A stretch of DNA of 64,000 bases, taken from NCBI RefSeq assembly GCF_900115715.1, contig NZ_FOXM01000001.1, forward strand, positions 62,001 to 126,000, written 5' to 3'. The notes below the pieces were generated by a model. It was not told the DNA's origin and did no database searches. It saw only the letters and a list, made by a program, of their open reading frames with translations. Made by a program: the position numbers and the translations under genes. Shown in pieces: positions 18,773-26,494 of this stretch. How positions within the stretch are numbered: position 1 is the stretch's first letter; each line of letters opens with the position of its first letter. This stretch comes from Geopseudomonas sagittaria (GTDB taxonomy: Bacteria > Pseudomonadota > Gammaproteobacteria > Pseudomonadales > Pseudomonadaceae).

Positions 18773-19630
18773 TCAGCGGGCGTTGAGCTGCTGCTGCAGA
18801 TTCTGCACCTGCGCCTGCAGGGCGGTGATGTTGCGGGTCATCTGCGCGCGGAAGGCATCCAGCTCGGCCGTGCCGGTGCTCGCCGGACGGTTGTCCAGCT
18901 GGCTGCGCAGCACCAGCAGGTCCGCCTCGAGGCGGCTGATCGCCTGACTGGGGTTGCCCTGCTTCTTCAGCGCGGCGACCTCGCCCGCGAGGCCCTGCAG
19001 GCGGCTCTCCAGCTTGCCCACCTCGCCCTGCGCCGCCTTCAGCGCCGCCTGCTCGCCGGCCAGGCTCTGCAGCCGACCGTCCAGACCGGCGACGCTGCCC
19101 TGCTGCTCCTTGAGCGCGGCAGCCAGCTGGGCGGCACTGCCCTGCTGGCTCTTCAGCTCGCCGCGCAGCTGTTCCAGCTGGCGGCCTTGGCTGCCCTGCT
19201 GCTCGCTGGTGGTCTGCTGCTGCTTGCCGAGCTGGGCCAGCTTGTTCTCCAGCTGCCTGATGCGCAGCTTGAGCGCCTCGCTCTCGCTGGTGACGCTGGA
19301 CTCGGTGGCCACCACCTTGCTGGAGATGTCCTTCAGGCTCCCCGCGGCATCCTCGCTGATGCGCGCGAAGCTTTCCTGGGTCGCCACCAGCTGCTGCTCC
19401 ATGCGGGCGATCTGCTGCTGGCTCCACAGGGCCAGCCCACCCAGCGCCAGCAGCAACACAGCGACCAGCGCGCCCAGCAGCCGTCCCGCGCCGCTGCGCG
19501 GGGCGACGGCGGCCGGCGCCACGGCACGCAGCCGCGGGGCCGGCGGCTCATCGGCCGGATCAGCGCTGTCACGGCGATCGGAAGTAAGACTGGGCAGATC
19601 GTCCAGTTCGTCGAGGGAGTCGTTACGCAT
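18773..19630 (-). CDS. Membrane-anchored coiled-coil protein of unknown function
   Basis: The 285-residue protein has an acidic N-terminal 25 residues, a Pro/Ala-rich stretch, one membrane helix (about 50-69, LLGALVAVLLLALGGLALW) and a long C-terminal coiled coil (about 75-285) rich in Gln, Leu, Ser and Glu with repeated QQGS segments. That topology (N-in, long periplasmic coiled coil) resembles proteins that bridge the inner membrane to the cell wall, but no domain is recognised. It stands alone: xenB converges and the 110-residue gene is divergent. Function unknown. Confidence 0.75.
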   Translation of the reverse strand: MRNDSLDELDDLPSLTSDRRDSADPADEPPAPRLRAVAPAAVAPRSGAGRLLGALVAVLLLALGGLALWSQQQIARMEQQLVATQESFARISEDAAGSLKDISSKVVATESSVTSESEALKLRIRQLENKLAQLGKQQQTTSEQQGSQGRQLEQLRGELKSQQGSAAQLAAALKEQQGSVAGLDGRLQSLAGEQAALKAAQGEVGKLESRLQGLAGEVAALKKQGNPSQAISRLEADLLVLRSQLDNRPASTGTAELDAFRAQMTRNITALQAQVQNLQQQLNAR

Positions 19631-19852
19631 GCCAACACAACCTGTAAGTGAGCCCGTGTATCCGGGGGGCCTGCGCAGTATACCGGCTGGCTACTGGGGC
19701 AGGCTTGGCGCCTTGCCACGGTGCAGCGTGCACTGCAACGAGGCCTGTCCGCCATTCAGACCCGCCGCAGGGCGCACGGTTCGGGCGGGAATAGCTGGTA
19801 TGAGGCTTGCATTACCCCATGCAGACCCGCGATAGCACCAAGGAGAGACCCC

Positions 19853-20185
19853 ATGGAACTGAACAAGGCCGTGCTCGATTGCATGCAGAAGCTGCGCCGC
19901 CGCCTGCGTGAAGAGCTGGGGACCGACATTCACCTCAGCCAGAGCGACGTGATCAGCGCCCTGCTGGCCGCCTGCGCGCTCAGCGACTCGCTGCAGACCC
20001 GCCAGCTTGGCGAAGAGCTGGCCCGCCTGAGCGGAACCTCGCCCGCCGAAGCCGCGCCGGCGGACCCGCGCGCGCAGCCGCTGTATCGCGGCCAGGTGCC
20101 CTCGCCGGCAGCCGCCAGTGCGCCGCTGCCCGGCGGCGAGGAACGCCAGGTGCGCATCTACCGCGGCCAGCGCATCTACGTCTGA
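19853..20185 (+). CDS. Conserved-type hypothetical protein with C-terminal YRGQ repeats
   Basis: The 110-residue protein has a helical N-terminal half (LNKAVLDCMQKLRRRLREEL, then SQSDVISALLAACALSDS) that resembles a small dimerising or DNA-binding helix pair. A Pro/Ala linker joins it to two copies of a Tyr-Arg-Gly-Gln motif (LYRGQ at about 83, IYRGQRIYV at the end). The last motif is like the short YRG-x-x-Y element of DUF4278-type proteins. The start at 19853 has AAGGAGAG upstream. It converges with argP, 9 bp away. No function can be given. Confidence 0.7.
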   Translation: MELNKAVLDCMQKLRRRLREELGTDIHLSQSDVISALLAACALSDSLQTRQLGEELARLSGTSPAEAAPADPRAQPLYRGQVPSPAAASAPLPGGEERQVRIYRGQRIYV

Positions 20186-20194
20186 GCGCACGGC

Positions 20195-21094
20195 TCACGC
20201 CTCCTCCGCCGCCACCAGCCAGCGCCGGGCGGCGCGCGCGACGTGCCGGGTGAGACTGTCCAGGCGCTCGCCGCCCAGTCGCCAGCTGTGCCAGTACAAG
20301 GGCACGTCGACCGGCCGCCCCGGCAACACCTCCTGCAGACGCCCCGCGGCGATCTGGCCGGCCACCTGCAGCTCGGGAATCAGTCCCCAGCCGAGGCCGG
20401 CCTCGGTCATGCGCACGAAGCCCTCGGACGACGGGCACAGGTGGTGGAGGAAACCGCCGTCCACGCCCAGCGCGGCCAGGTAGCGATGCTGCAGACGGTC
20501 GTCCGGGCCGTAGACGATGGCCGGCACCCGCGCCAGCGCCGCGCCGCTGACCCCGTCGGCCAGGTAGCGGGCGATGAATTGCGGGCTGGCCAGCGCCCGG
20601 TAGCGCATAGCGCCCAGCGCCAGGGCCCGTGCCCCGGCCACCGGCCTGGCGGTGGCGCACAGGCAGGCGGCCACCTCGCCGGCGCGCATGCGCTTGAGCC
20701 CCACCGCTTGGTCCTCCACCAGCAGATCGAGCAGCAGGCCCGACTCCTGGCAGTAGCCGCTGACCCCCTCCGCCCACCAGGTGGCCAGACTGTCGGCGTT
20801 CAGCGCCACGCGCAGGCGTTCCGGCCGCCCCTCCTCGTCCAGCGCCGGCACCAGCTGCTGCAGGTCGCCTTCGAGCAGACGCACCTGCTGCACGTGGTTG
20901 AGCAGGCGCTGGCCCAGCGCGGTGGGCTGCGGCGGCGCGCTGCGCACCAGCACCGGCTGGCCGAGGCGCATCTCCAGCAGCTTGATGCGCTGCGACACCG
21001 CCGACTGCGACAGGCCCAGGCGCTGCGCAGCGCGCTCGAAGCCGGCCTGCTCCACCACCGTGGCCAGGGCGGCCAGCAGCTTGTAGTCGAACAT
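20195..21094 (-). CDS. argP: LysR-type regulator ArgP (IciA)
   Basis: A transcriptional activator of the arginine/lysine exporter gene, responding to basic amino acids. The 299-residue protein has an N-terminal winged helix-turn-helix (residues 1-60, KLLAALATVVEQAGFERAAQ and LSQSAVSQRIKLLE) and a LysR effector domain. It is divergent from argO with 95 bp between the starts, the classic arrangement for ArgP control. Family details such as PTALGQRLLNHVQQVRLLE fit ArgP rather than a general LysR protein. Confidence 0.9.
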   Translation of the reverse strand: MFDYKLLAALATVVEQAGFERAAQRLGLSQSAVSQRIKLLEMRLGQPVLVRSAPPQPTALGQRLLNHVQQVRLLEGDLQQLVPALDEEGRPERLRVALNADSLATWWAEGVSGYCQESGLLLDLLVEDQAVGLKRMRAGEVAACLCATARPVAGARALALGAMRYRALASPQFIARYLADGVSGAALARVPAIVYGPDDRLQHRYLAALGVDGGFLHHLCPSSEGFVRMTEAGLGWGLIPELQVAGQIAAGRLQEVLPGRPVDVPLYWHSWRLGGERLDSLTRHVARAARRWLVAAEEA

Positions 21095-21189
21095 ATCGAT
21101 TTACCTAATGCCTGATCAGCAACATTCGTTTCTCTTATACAACCACGCTGCCTAGAGTGGCCACTCCTTTCCCCTGCGGAGTTGCCCGG
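21095..21189. promoter_or_regulatory. argP-argO divergent control region
   Basis: This AT-richer 95-bp gap between divergent argP and argO must hold both promoters and the ArgP operator. A possible argO -10 (TAGAGT, 21153-21158) is visible with only a weak -35. The operator was not placed exactly. Confidence 0.5.
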
Positions 21190-21801
21190 ATGTGGCAGAG
21201 TTACAGCAACGGCCTGCTGGTCGCAGCCGGCCTGATCATCGCCATCGGCGCCCAGAACGCCTTCGTCCTCGCCCAGAGCCTGCGCCGCGAGCACCATCTG
21301 AGCGTGGCCGCGCTCTGCGTGCTGTGCGATGCGCTGCTGATGACCGCCGGCGTGTTCGGCCTGGCCAGCGCGCTGGCGCAGAGTCCGCAGCTGCTGGCCA
21401 TCGCCCGCTGGGGCGGCATCGCCTTCCTGCTCTGGTATGCCGCCCAGGCGCTGCGCCGGGCCTGCTCGCCACAGAGCCTCGCCCAGCAGGTGCAGAGCGG
21501 GCCGCGTTCGCGCCGCGCGGTGCTGCTCGCCGCCCTCGCCGTGACCCTGCTCAACCCGCACGTCTACCTCGACACGGTGCTGCTGATCGGCTCGCTCGGC
21601 GCCCAGCAGGCGGTGCCCGGCGCCTATGCCCTGGGCGCGGCCAGCGCCTCGCTGCTGTGGTTCGCGGCCATCGCCCTCGGCGCCGCCCGGCTCGCCCCCT
21701 GGCTGGCGCGACCGCGCACCTGGCAGCTGATCGAACTGGGCGTGGCGGCCATGATGCTCGGGGTTGCCGTGCAGCTGGCGCGCCCGCTGTGGAGCGCATA
21801 A
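21190..21801 (+). CDS. argO: LysE/ArgO family amino acid exporter
   Basis: Exports arginine or lysine across the inner membrane. The 203-residue protein has about six membrane helices and the LysE start QSYSNGLLVAAGLIIAIGAQNAFVLAQSLRR, with the conserved GAQNAF, and LLNPHVYLDTVLLIGSLG in the middle. The ATG at 21190 has GGAG at 8 nt; an earlier in-frame codon at 21157 has none. Divergent from and presumably activated by ArgP. Confidence 0.9.
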   Translation: MWQSYSNGLLVAAGLIIAIGAQNAFVLAQSLRREHHLSVAALCVLCDALLMTAGVFGLASALAQSPQLLAIARWGGIAFLLWYAAQALRRACSPQSLAQQVQSGPRSRRAVLLAALAVTLLNPHVYLDTVLLIGSLGAQQAVPGAYALGAASASLLWFAAIALGAARLAPWLARPRTWQLIELGVAAMMLGVAVQLARPLWSA

Positions 21802-21840
21802 CCCCACGGCTGCTGCGTGGATAAGGCGGGGGGCCGGTGC

Positions 21841-21899
21841 TATGATCCGAGGTCGACGGCGCGCCCCAGCGCTGCGGCCGTTCCGTAGTCACGGAATGG
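21841..21899 (+). promoter_or_regulatory. sodB: Putative sodB promoter and inverted repeat
   Basis: A -10-like TATGAT (21841-21846) has a possible -35, TGGATA, 17 bp upstream. Downstream lies the inverted repeat TTCCGT-AGTC-ACGGAA (21881-21896), extendable by GGCC/GGCC-like flanks. It would be in the 5' leader of sodB, about 80 bp before the start. Function unknown; neither a Fur nor a known oxidative-stress site is clear. Confidence 0.35.
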
Positions 21900-21973
21900 C
21901 CAGGCCGGCCCCGTGAGCCGGCTTCGCGCACCTTGCGCTTGCATACACCTGACGATGATAGGGAGATAAACCC

Positions 21974-22555
21974 ATGGCTTTCGAACTGCCGCCGCTGCCT
22001 TACGCACAAAACGCCCTCGAGCCGCACATTTCCGCCGAGACCCTGGAATACCACTACGGCAAGCACCACAACACCTACGTGGTCAACCTGAACAACCTGG
22101 TCCCGGGTACCGAGTTCGAAGGCAAGACCCTGGAAGAGATCGTCAAGACTTCCTCCGGCGGCATCTTCAACAACGCCGCCCAGGTGTGGAACCACACCTT
22201 CTACTGGAACTGCATGAAGCCGAACGGCGGTGGCCAGCCCACCGGCGCCCTGGCTGACGCCATCAACGCCGCCTTCGGCTCCTTCGACAACTTCAAGGCC
22301 GAATTCAGCAAGGTCTCCATCGCCACCTTCGGCTCCGGCTGGGGCTGGCTGGTGAAGAAGGCCGACGGTTCCCTGGCCCTGGCCAGCACCATCGGCGCCG
22401 GCAACCCGATGACCAGCGGCGACACTCCGCTGCTGACCTGCGACGTGTGGGAGCACGCCTACTACATCGACTACCGCAACCTGCGTCCGAAGTACGTCGA
22501 GGCGTTCTGGAACCTGGTCAACTGGGACTTCGTGGCTGCCAACTACGCCGCCTGA
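21974..22555 (+). CDS. sodB: Superoxide dismutase, iron type
   Basis: Cytoplasmic enzyme that dismutates superoxide. The 193-residue protein has the metal ligands His27 (in [13 protein letters not shown]), His74 (QVWNHTFYW), Asp and His in [15 protein letters not shown], and the GSGWGWLV signature. Gln in AAQVWNH and the overall sequence mark the Fe-type rather than the Mn-type. Good ribosome site (GGGAGATAAACCC) before ATG 21974. Codon use suggests high expression. Confidence 0.96.
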   Translation: MAFELPPLPYAQNALEPHISAETLEYHYGKHHNTYVVNLNNLVPGTEFEGKTLEEIVKTSSGGIFNNAAQVWNHTFYWNCMKPNGGGQPTGALADAINAAFGSFDNFKAEFSKVSIATFGSGWGWLVKKADGSLALASTIGAGNPMTSGDTPLLTCDVWEHAYYIDYRNLRPKYVEAFWNLVNWDFVAANYAA

Positions 22556-22574
22556 GTCGCCTGACCGCTCCACC

Positions 22575-22605
22575 GAAGCCCGGCCTTGCCGGGCTTCTTC
22601 GTTTA
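22575..22605 (+). terminator. Terminator after sodB
   Basis: A perfect 10-bp stem, GAAGCCCGGC with GCCGGGCTTC, has a 3-nt loop followed by TTCGTTT, 20 bp after the sodB stop. Confidence 0.88.
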
Positions 22606-22742
22606 CGGACCATTTGAAGCCCATCCGGTGGCCAGCGGCAGTATTTCGCACCTTGGCCATTGCCCTTTGACGCCTCCCGAGCAATTCCCAATACTCCGCA
22701 CGGCTTCGCGGGGCAGGAAGCGCCAAACAAGGAAACGTCCAG

Positions 22743-24821
22743 TTGTCGTCTGACGCCAGGAAAAGTCTCTCGCACCGGCTGCTAGGCCTGGCCCTGCTGG
22801 CCGCCATCGTGCTCGACCTGCTGCTCGGCGCCGCGCAGATCGCCTACGACCTGCGGCAGACGCGCCAAGCCATCGACCGCGACGGCACGCAGCTCCTCGA
22901 CATGTTCCGCGACGCCTCGATCCAGGCGGCCTATCGTCGCGATCCGCTCCTGGCCCGGCAGGTGGTGGCAGGCCTGCTCGGCCATCCCGGGGTCCGCCAG
23001 GCGCACATTCTCGACGGCAGCGGCGTCGCGCTGGCGGCCCGCGAGCGCGCGGCGACCGCAGCGGCGCACGCCTGGCTGAGCGACCCGCTGTTCGGTCGCG
23101 AGCGACACTTCGCCATGCCGCTGAGCGGCCCGGCGCCGCGCCAGCAGCACTACGGCGAGCTGGCGCTGACGCTCGACAGCGCCGACCGGGCCAACGAGTT
23201 CCTCGCCAATGCCGGCGTCCTCCTCACCGCCGCGCTCAGTCGCGTCCTGCTGCTGGGTCTGGCGCTGCTGCTGCTCTACCGCTGGCAGCTGAGCCGCCCG
23301 CTCGGCCGGCTGCTCGAGCACATCGCCCGCATCGACCCGCAACGCCCGGACCTCAACCCGCTGGCGCCACTCCAGGGCCACGCGCGCGACGAACTGGGCC
23401 GCTGGGTCGACAGCACCAATCGGCTGCTCGCCGGCATCGCCCGCCACGGCCAGCAGCGCCGCGAAGCGGAAAGCCATCTGCAGCGCCTGACCCAGTTCGA
23501 CCCGCTGACCGGCCTGCCCAACCGCCAGCTGCTGCAGCAGCAGCTGGGACAGATCCTCCGCGACAGCGCGCGCACCCAGGGCCGCGTGGCGGTGCTCTGC
23601 CTCGGCCTCGACGACTTCAACCTGCTCAACGAGAAGTACGGCTACCAGAGCGGCGACCGCCTGCTGATCGGCGTCGCCGAGCGCCTGCGCGCCCTCGACC
23701 CGCGCCTGGGCAGCCTGGCGCGCCTGGGCAGCGACCAGTTCGCCCTGGTTCAGATCGCCCTCGAGCAGACCTACGAGGCCGCCGAGCTGGCCCAGCGGGT
23801 GCTCGACGAGCTGGCGCGACCGCAGCTGATCGACAGCCACGCCATCAGCCTGCGCGCCACGCTCGGCATCACCCTGTACCCCGAAGACGCCGACAGCAGC
23901 GAGCGCCTGCTGCAGCGCGCCGAGCAGACCATGACCCTGGCCAAGCAGGGCGCGCGCAGCCACTACCAGTTCTTCCTCGCCAGCCGCGACCGCGAGATCC
24001 GTCGCCGCCGCCAGCTGGAACACGACCTGCGCCAGGCGCTGCACAACGGCCAGCTGGAGCTGTACTACCAGCCGCAGGTGGCGGCAGCCGACCAGCGGAT
24101 CGTCGCGGTCGAGGCGCTGCTGCGCTGGCGGCATCCGCAGCTGGGCTTCGTCCCGCCGGACCAGTTCATCCCACTCGCCGAGCAGAACGGCCTGATCCTC
24201 GAGATCGGCGACTGGGTGCTGGAGCGCGCCTGCCGCCAGCTGCGCGACTGGCACGCGCAGGGCCTCGCCGGGCTGCGCATGGCGGTCAACCTGTCCACCG
24301 CACAACTGCGCAGCGACAAGCTGCCGCGCCAGGTGAGCGGCCTGCTGCAGCGCCACGGCCTGCCGGCGCACAGCCTCGAACTGGAAATCACCGAAACCGG
24401 CCTGATGACCGATGTCGCCGGTGCCGCGCAGCAACTGCACAGCCTGCGCCTGGCCAAGGTGCTGCTGGCGATCGATGACTTCGGCACCGGCTATTCGTCG
24501 CTGAGCTACCTGAAGACCCTACCGCTGGACAAGATCAAGATCGACCGCAGTTTCGTGCGCGACCTGACCCACAGCGAGGACGACGCCACCCTGGTGCGCA
24601 CCATCATCCAGCTGGCGCACAACCTGAACATGACGGTGATAGCCGAAGGCGTGGAAAGCGCCGAGCAGGAGGCCTACCTGATCGCGCACGGCTGCCACGA
24701 GAGCCAGGGCTACCTGCACTGCCGGCCGCTGCCGGCGCTCGAGGTGACCCGCTTCATGCTCAATGCCGCGCGGCGCCAGCGCGCGCCCGGCGCAGCGCCG
24801 CTGCCGTTCGCCGTCGACTGA
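22743..24821 (+). CDS. bifA: c-di-GMP phosphodiesterase BifA (degenerate GGDEF plus EAL)
   Basis: The 692-residue inner-membrane protein has helices at about 12-32 and 157-178 flanking a periplasmic domain, a HAMP-like linker, a GGDEF domain (about 245-410) whose active site reads GSDQF (329-333), and an EAL domain (about 430-680) with intact E457-A-L, DDFGTGYSSLSYLKTLPLDKIKIDRSF and IAEGVE. BifA in P. aeruginosa has a non-cyclase GGDQF and an active EAL, lowering c-di-GMP and permitting swarming. The start is TTG at 22743, with AAGGAAA about 8 nt upstream; no ATG fits. Position next to sodB supports the assignment. Confidence 0.85.
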   Translation: MSSDARKSLSHRLLGLALLAAIVLDLLLGAAQIAYDLRQTRQAIDRDGTQLLDMFRDASIQAAYRRDPLLARQVVAGLLGHPGVRQAHILDGSGVALAARERAATAAAHAWLSDPLFGRERHFAMPLSGPAPRQQHYGELALTLDSADRANEFLANAGVLLTAALSRVLLLGLALLLLYRWQLSRPLGRLLEHIARIDPQRPDLNPLAPLQGHARDELGRWVDSTNRLLAGIARHGQQRREAESHLQRLTQFDPLTGLPNRQLLQQQLGQILRDSARTQGRVAVLCLGLDDFNLLNEKYGYQSGDRLLIGVAERLRALDPRLGSLARLGSDQFALVQIALEQTYEAAELAQRVLDELARPQLIDSHAISLRATLGITLYPEDADSSERLLQRAEQTMTLAKQGARSHYQFFLASRDREIRRRRQLEHDLRQALHNGQLELYYQPQVAAADQRIVAVEALLRWRHPQLGFVPPDQFIPLAEQNGLILEIGDWVLERACRQLRDWHAQGLAGLRMAVNLSTAQLRSDKLPRQVSGLLQRHGLPAHSLELEITETGLMTDVAGAAQQLHSLRLAKVLLAIDDFGTGYSSLSYLKTLPLDKIKIDRSFVRDLTHSEDDATLVRTIIQLAHNLNMTVIAEGVESAEQEAYLIAHGCHESQGYLHCRPLPALEVTRFMLNAARRQRAPGAAPLPFAVD

Positions 24822-24833
24822 GCCTGCCGCCGT

Positions 24834-25733
24834 TCAGGCGCCGCGGGTCAGCAGCCAGGTAAGCGCCAGCGCCCCGCCCAGGCAGAGCAGCGCGCCCCCC
24901 AGCGCCTGCCAGCGGAAGGCGCGGGCCAACTCGTCCTCGCCCTTGCAGGAGAGCAGGAACGGCAATGCCTCCTGCGGGCGGCGCAGGTGGTTCTGCTCCG
25001 GGGCGCCACTCGCCGCGCGGTGGCGGTCCTCGGCCTCCAGTTGCGCCGCCAGGCGCACCAGGCGCCACTCCTGATCGTCGAGCGCGCCGTTGCCATCGCG
25101 ATCGAAGCGCCCCAGCAGGCCCTGGAAGTCCTGCTTCCACTCGCGCACCACCGCCGCCTGCGCGGCGGCCAGGTCCAGCCCCTGGCGTCCGCCACCGCTG
25201 GTGCGGAACTCGCCCAGCGCGTACAGCGGGTCGCCGGCGTGCAGACGCTCCTCGATGTAGCGGTAGCGCTTGCCCATGCCCAGCAGCTGGCCGAGCAGAC
25301 CGTGACGGTCCTCGCGGCGCGGGTGGCGGCGATCGCCGTGCCAGCTCTCGCGGCGCGCCGGCCGCACCTCGGCGCCGAGCGGGTTGATCAGGCACTGCCC
25401 GGAGCTGTCGGCCAGGCTCAGCCAGCCCTCGCTGCTGGCCGACTCGAGCAGCCGCCAGGACTTGCTCTTGCCGCTCTCGCGGTACTCCTCGATGCGGTAG
25501 CGCCACCACAGGCACGGCTTGCCGGTCAGCGGCGCACTCAGCGGCTCGCCCGGCCCCGCCTGCAGCACGCCGTACAGCTCGACGTAGCCTTGCGCCGCCG
25601 AGCGGATCTTCGAGGTCGGCATGTCCTCCAGCAGGCGCGCCTGGGCCAGGCGACGCAGGCACCACCAGCCGCCGCCGAGACTCGCCGCGCCGGCCATGCC
25701 GAGGCCGACCAGCAGGCCCGGATCGACCGCCAT
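24834..25733 (-). CDS. GIDE-domain membrane protein with an EF-hand
   Basis: The 299-residue protein has an N-terminal helix (8-22), a GIDE-type region (about 37-175; VELYGVLQAG, GKPCLWWRYRIEEY) and a C-terminal helix (about 276-295). GIDE is the domain of mitochondrial E3 ligase MUL1/GIDE, and bacterial copies lack the RING finger. Between them, D211-R-D213-G-N215-G-A-L-D219-D-Q-E222 is a textbook EF-hand calcium loop flanked by helices. It overlaps the upstream lemA by 1 bp, and LemA-GIDE pairs are common in bacteria. Function unknown; calcium sensing at the membrane is inference. Confidence 0.78.
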   Translation of the reverse strand: MAVDPGLLVGLGMAGAASLGGGWWCLRRLAQARLLEDMPTSKIRSAAQGYVELYGVLQAGPGEPLSAPLTGKPCLWWRYRIEEYRESGKSKSWRLLESASSEGWLSLADSSGQCLINPLGAEVRPARRESWHGDRRHPRREDRHGLLGQLLGMGKRYRYIEERLHAGDPLYALGEFRTSGGGRQGLDLAAAQAAVVREWKQDFQGLLGRFDRDGNGALDDQEWRLVRLAAQLEAEDRHRAASGAPEQNHLRRPQEALPFLLSCKGEDELARAFRWQALGGALLCLGGALALTWLLTRGA

Positions 25734-26305
25734 CAGCCGAACAGCTGCCTGAGGTCGACGTCGGCCTTCTCCGCCTCGCTGAACTGCAGCAGGTCGGCGG
25801 CCTTAAAGGCGAACATCCGCGCAATCAGCACGTCGGGGAACTGCTCGATGCGCACGTTGTTGAGGTTGACCGACTCGTTGTACAGCTCGCGGCGGTCGGC
25901 GATGCCGTTCTCCAGCCCGGTGATGCGCTGCTGCAGGTGCTGGAAGCTCTCGTTGGCCTTGAGCTGCGGGTAGTTTTCCGCCAGCGCGAACAGCTGGCCA
26001 AGGCCCAGACGCAGGCCGCTCTCGGCGCGACCGAGGGCGGCCATGTCGCCCTGCTCGCGGGCACTGGCCACCGCGCTGCGTGCGGCGGTCACCGCCTCGA
26101 GGGTGCCACGCTCGTGCTGCATGTACTGGCGGCAGGTTTCCACCAGCTTGGGCAGCTCCTCGTGGCGCTGGCGCAGCAGCACGTCGATGTTCGACCAGGC
26201 CTTGCCCACCCCGTGCTTGAGGCGCACCAGCGCGTTGTAGATCAGCACGGCGTAGCCGGCCAGCAGGACGATGGCCACCAGAAAGGCGACAGTGCTCAGA
26301 CTCAT
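25733..26305 (-). CDS. lemA: LemA family protein
   Basis: The 190-residue protein has one N-terminal membrane helix (4-25) and the LemA helical domain: YNALVRLKHGVGKAWSNIDVLLRQRHEELPKLVETCRQYM, LENGIADRRELYNESVNLNN and FPDVLIARMFAFK. The start at 26305 (MSLSTVAFL) has AGGGAG at 8 nt; an ATG at 26335 is less likely. LemA here is the small membrane protein family, not the GacS kinase once called LemA in Pseudomonas. Translationally coupled to the GIDE/EF-hand gene. Confidence 0.88.
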   Translation of the reverse strand: MSLSTVAFLVAIVLLAGYAVLIYNALVRLKHGVGKAWSNIDVLLRQRHEELPKLVETCRQYMQHERGTLEAVTAARSAVASAREQGDMAALGRAESGLRLGLGQLFALAENYPQLKANESFQHLQQRITGLENGIADRRELYNESVNLNNVRIEQFPDVLIARMFAFKAADLLQFSEAEKADVDLRQLFG

Positions 26306-26419
26306 GGGCGAAGCTCCCTGTGAAATGGCGGCCATTGTAGCGGCGCGCCGCTGGCGCAGCCGAGCGATAGTGCACAGGCAAAAGTGCCCCGCGCGATGAC
26401 GCGCGATAGCCCTTCCCTT

Positions 26420-26436
26420 TGATGCGAATATTTCGC
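26420..26436. promoter_or_regulatory. Palindromic operator candidate upstream of the imelysin operon
   Basis: ATGCGAA-TAT-TTCGCAT is a perfect 7-bp inverted repeat around 3 nt, in an AT-rich island 59 bp before the imelysin start. A Fur box was considered because imelysins are often iron-regulated; match to the 19-bp Fur consensus is only about 9 of 19. Confidence 0.45.
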
Positions 26437-26494
26437 ATTATGTTTCGAAAGGCTTTCTCAGCCGCTCCCCCGTTGCCCACACAAGGATTGCCGC

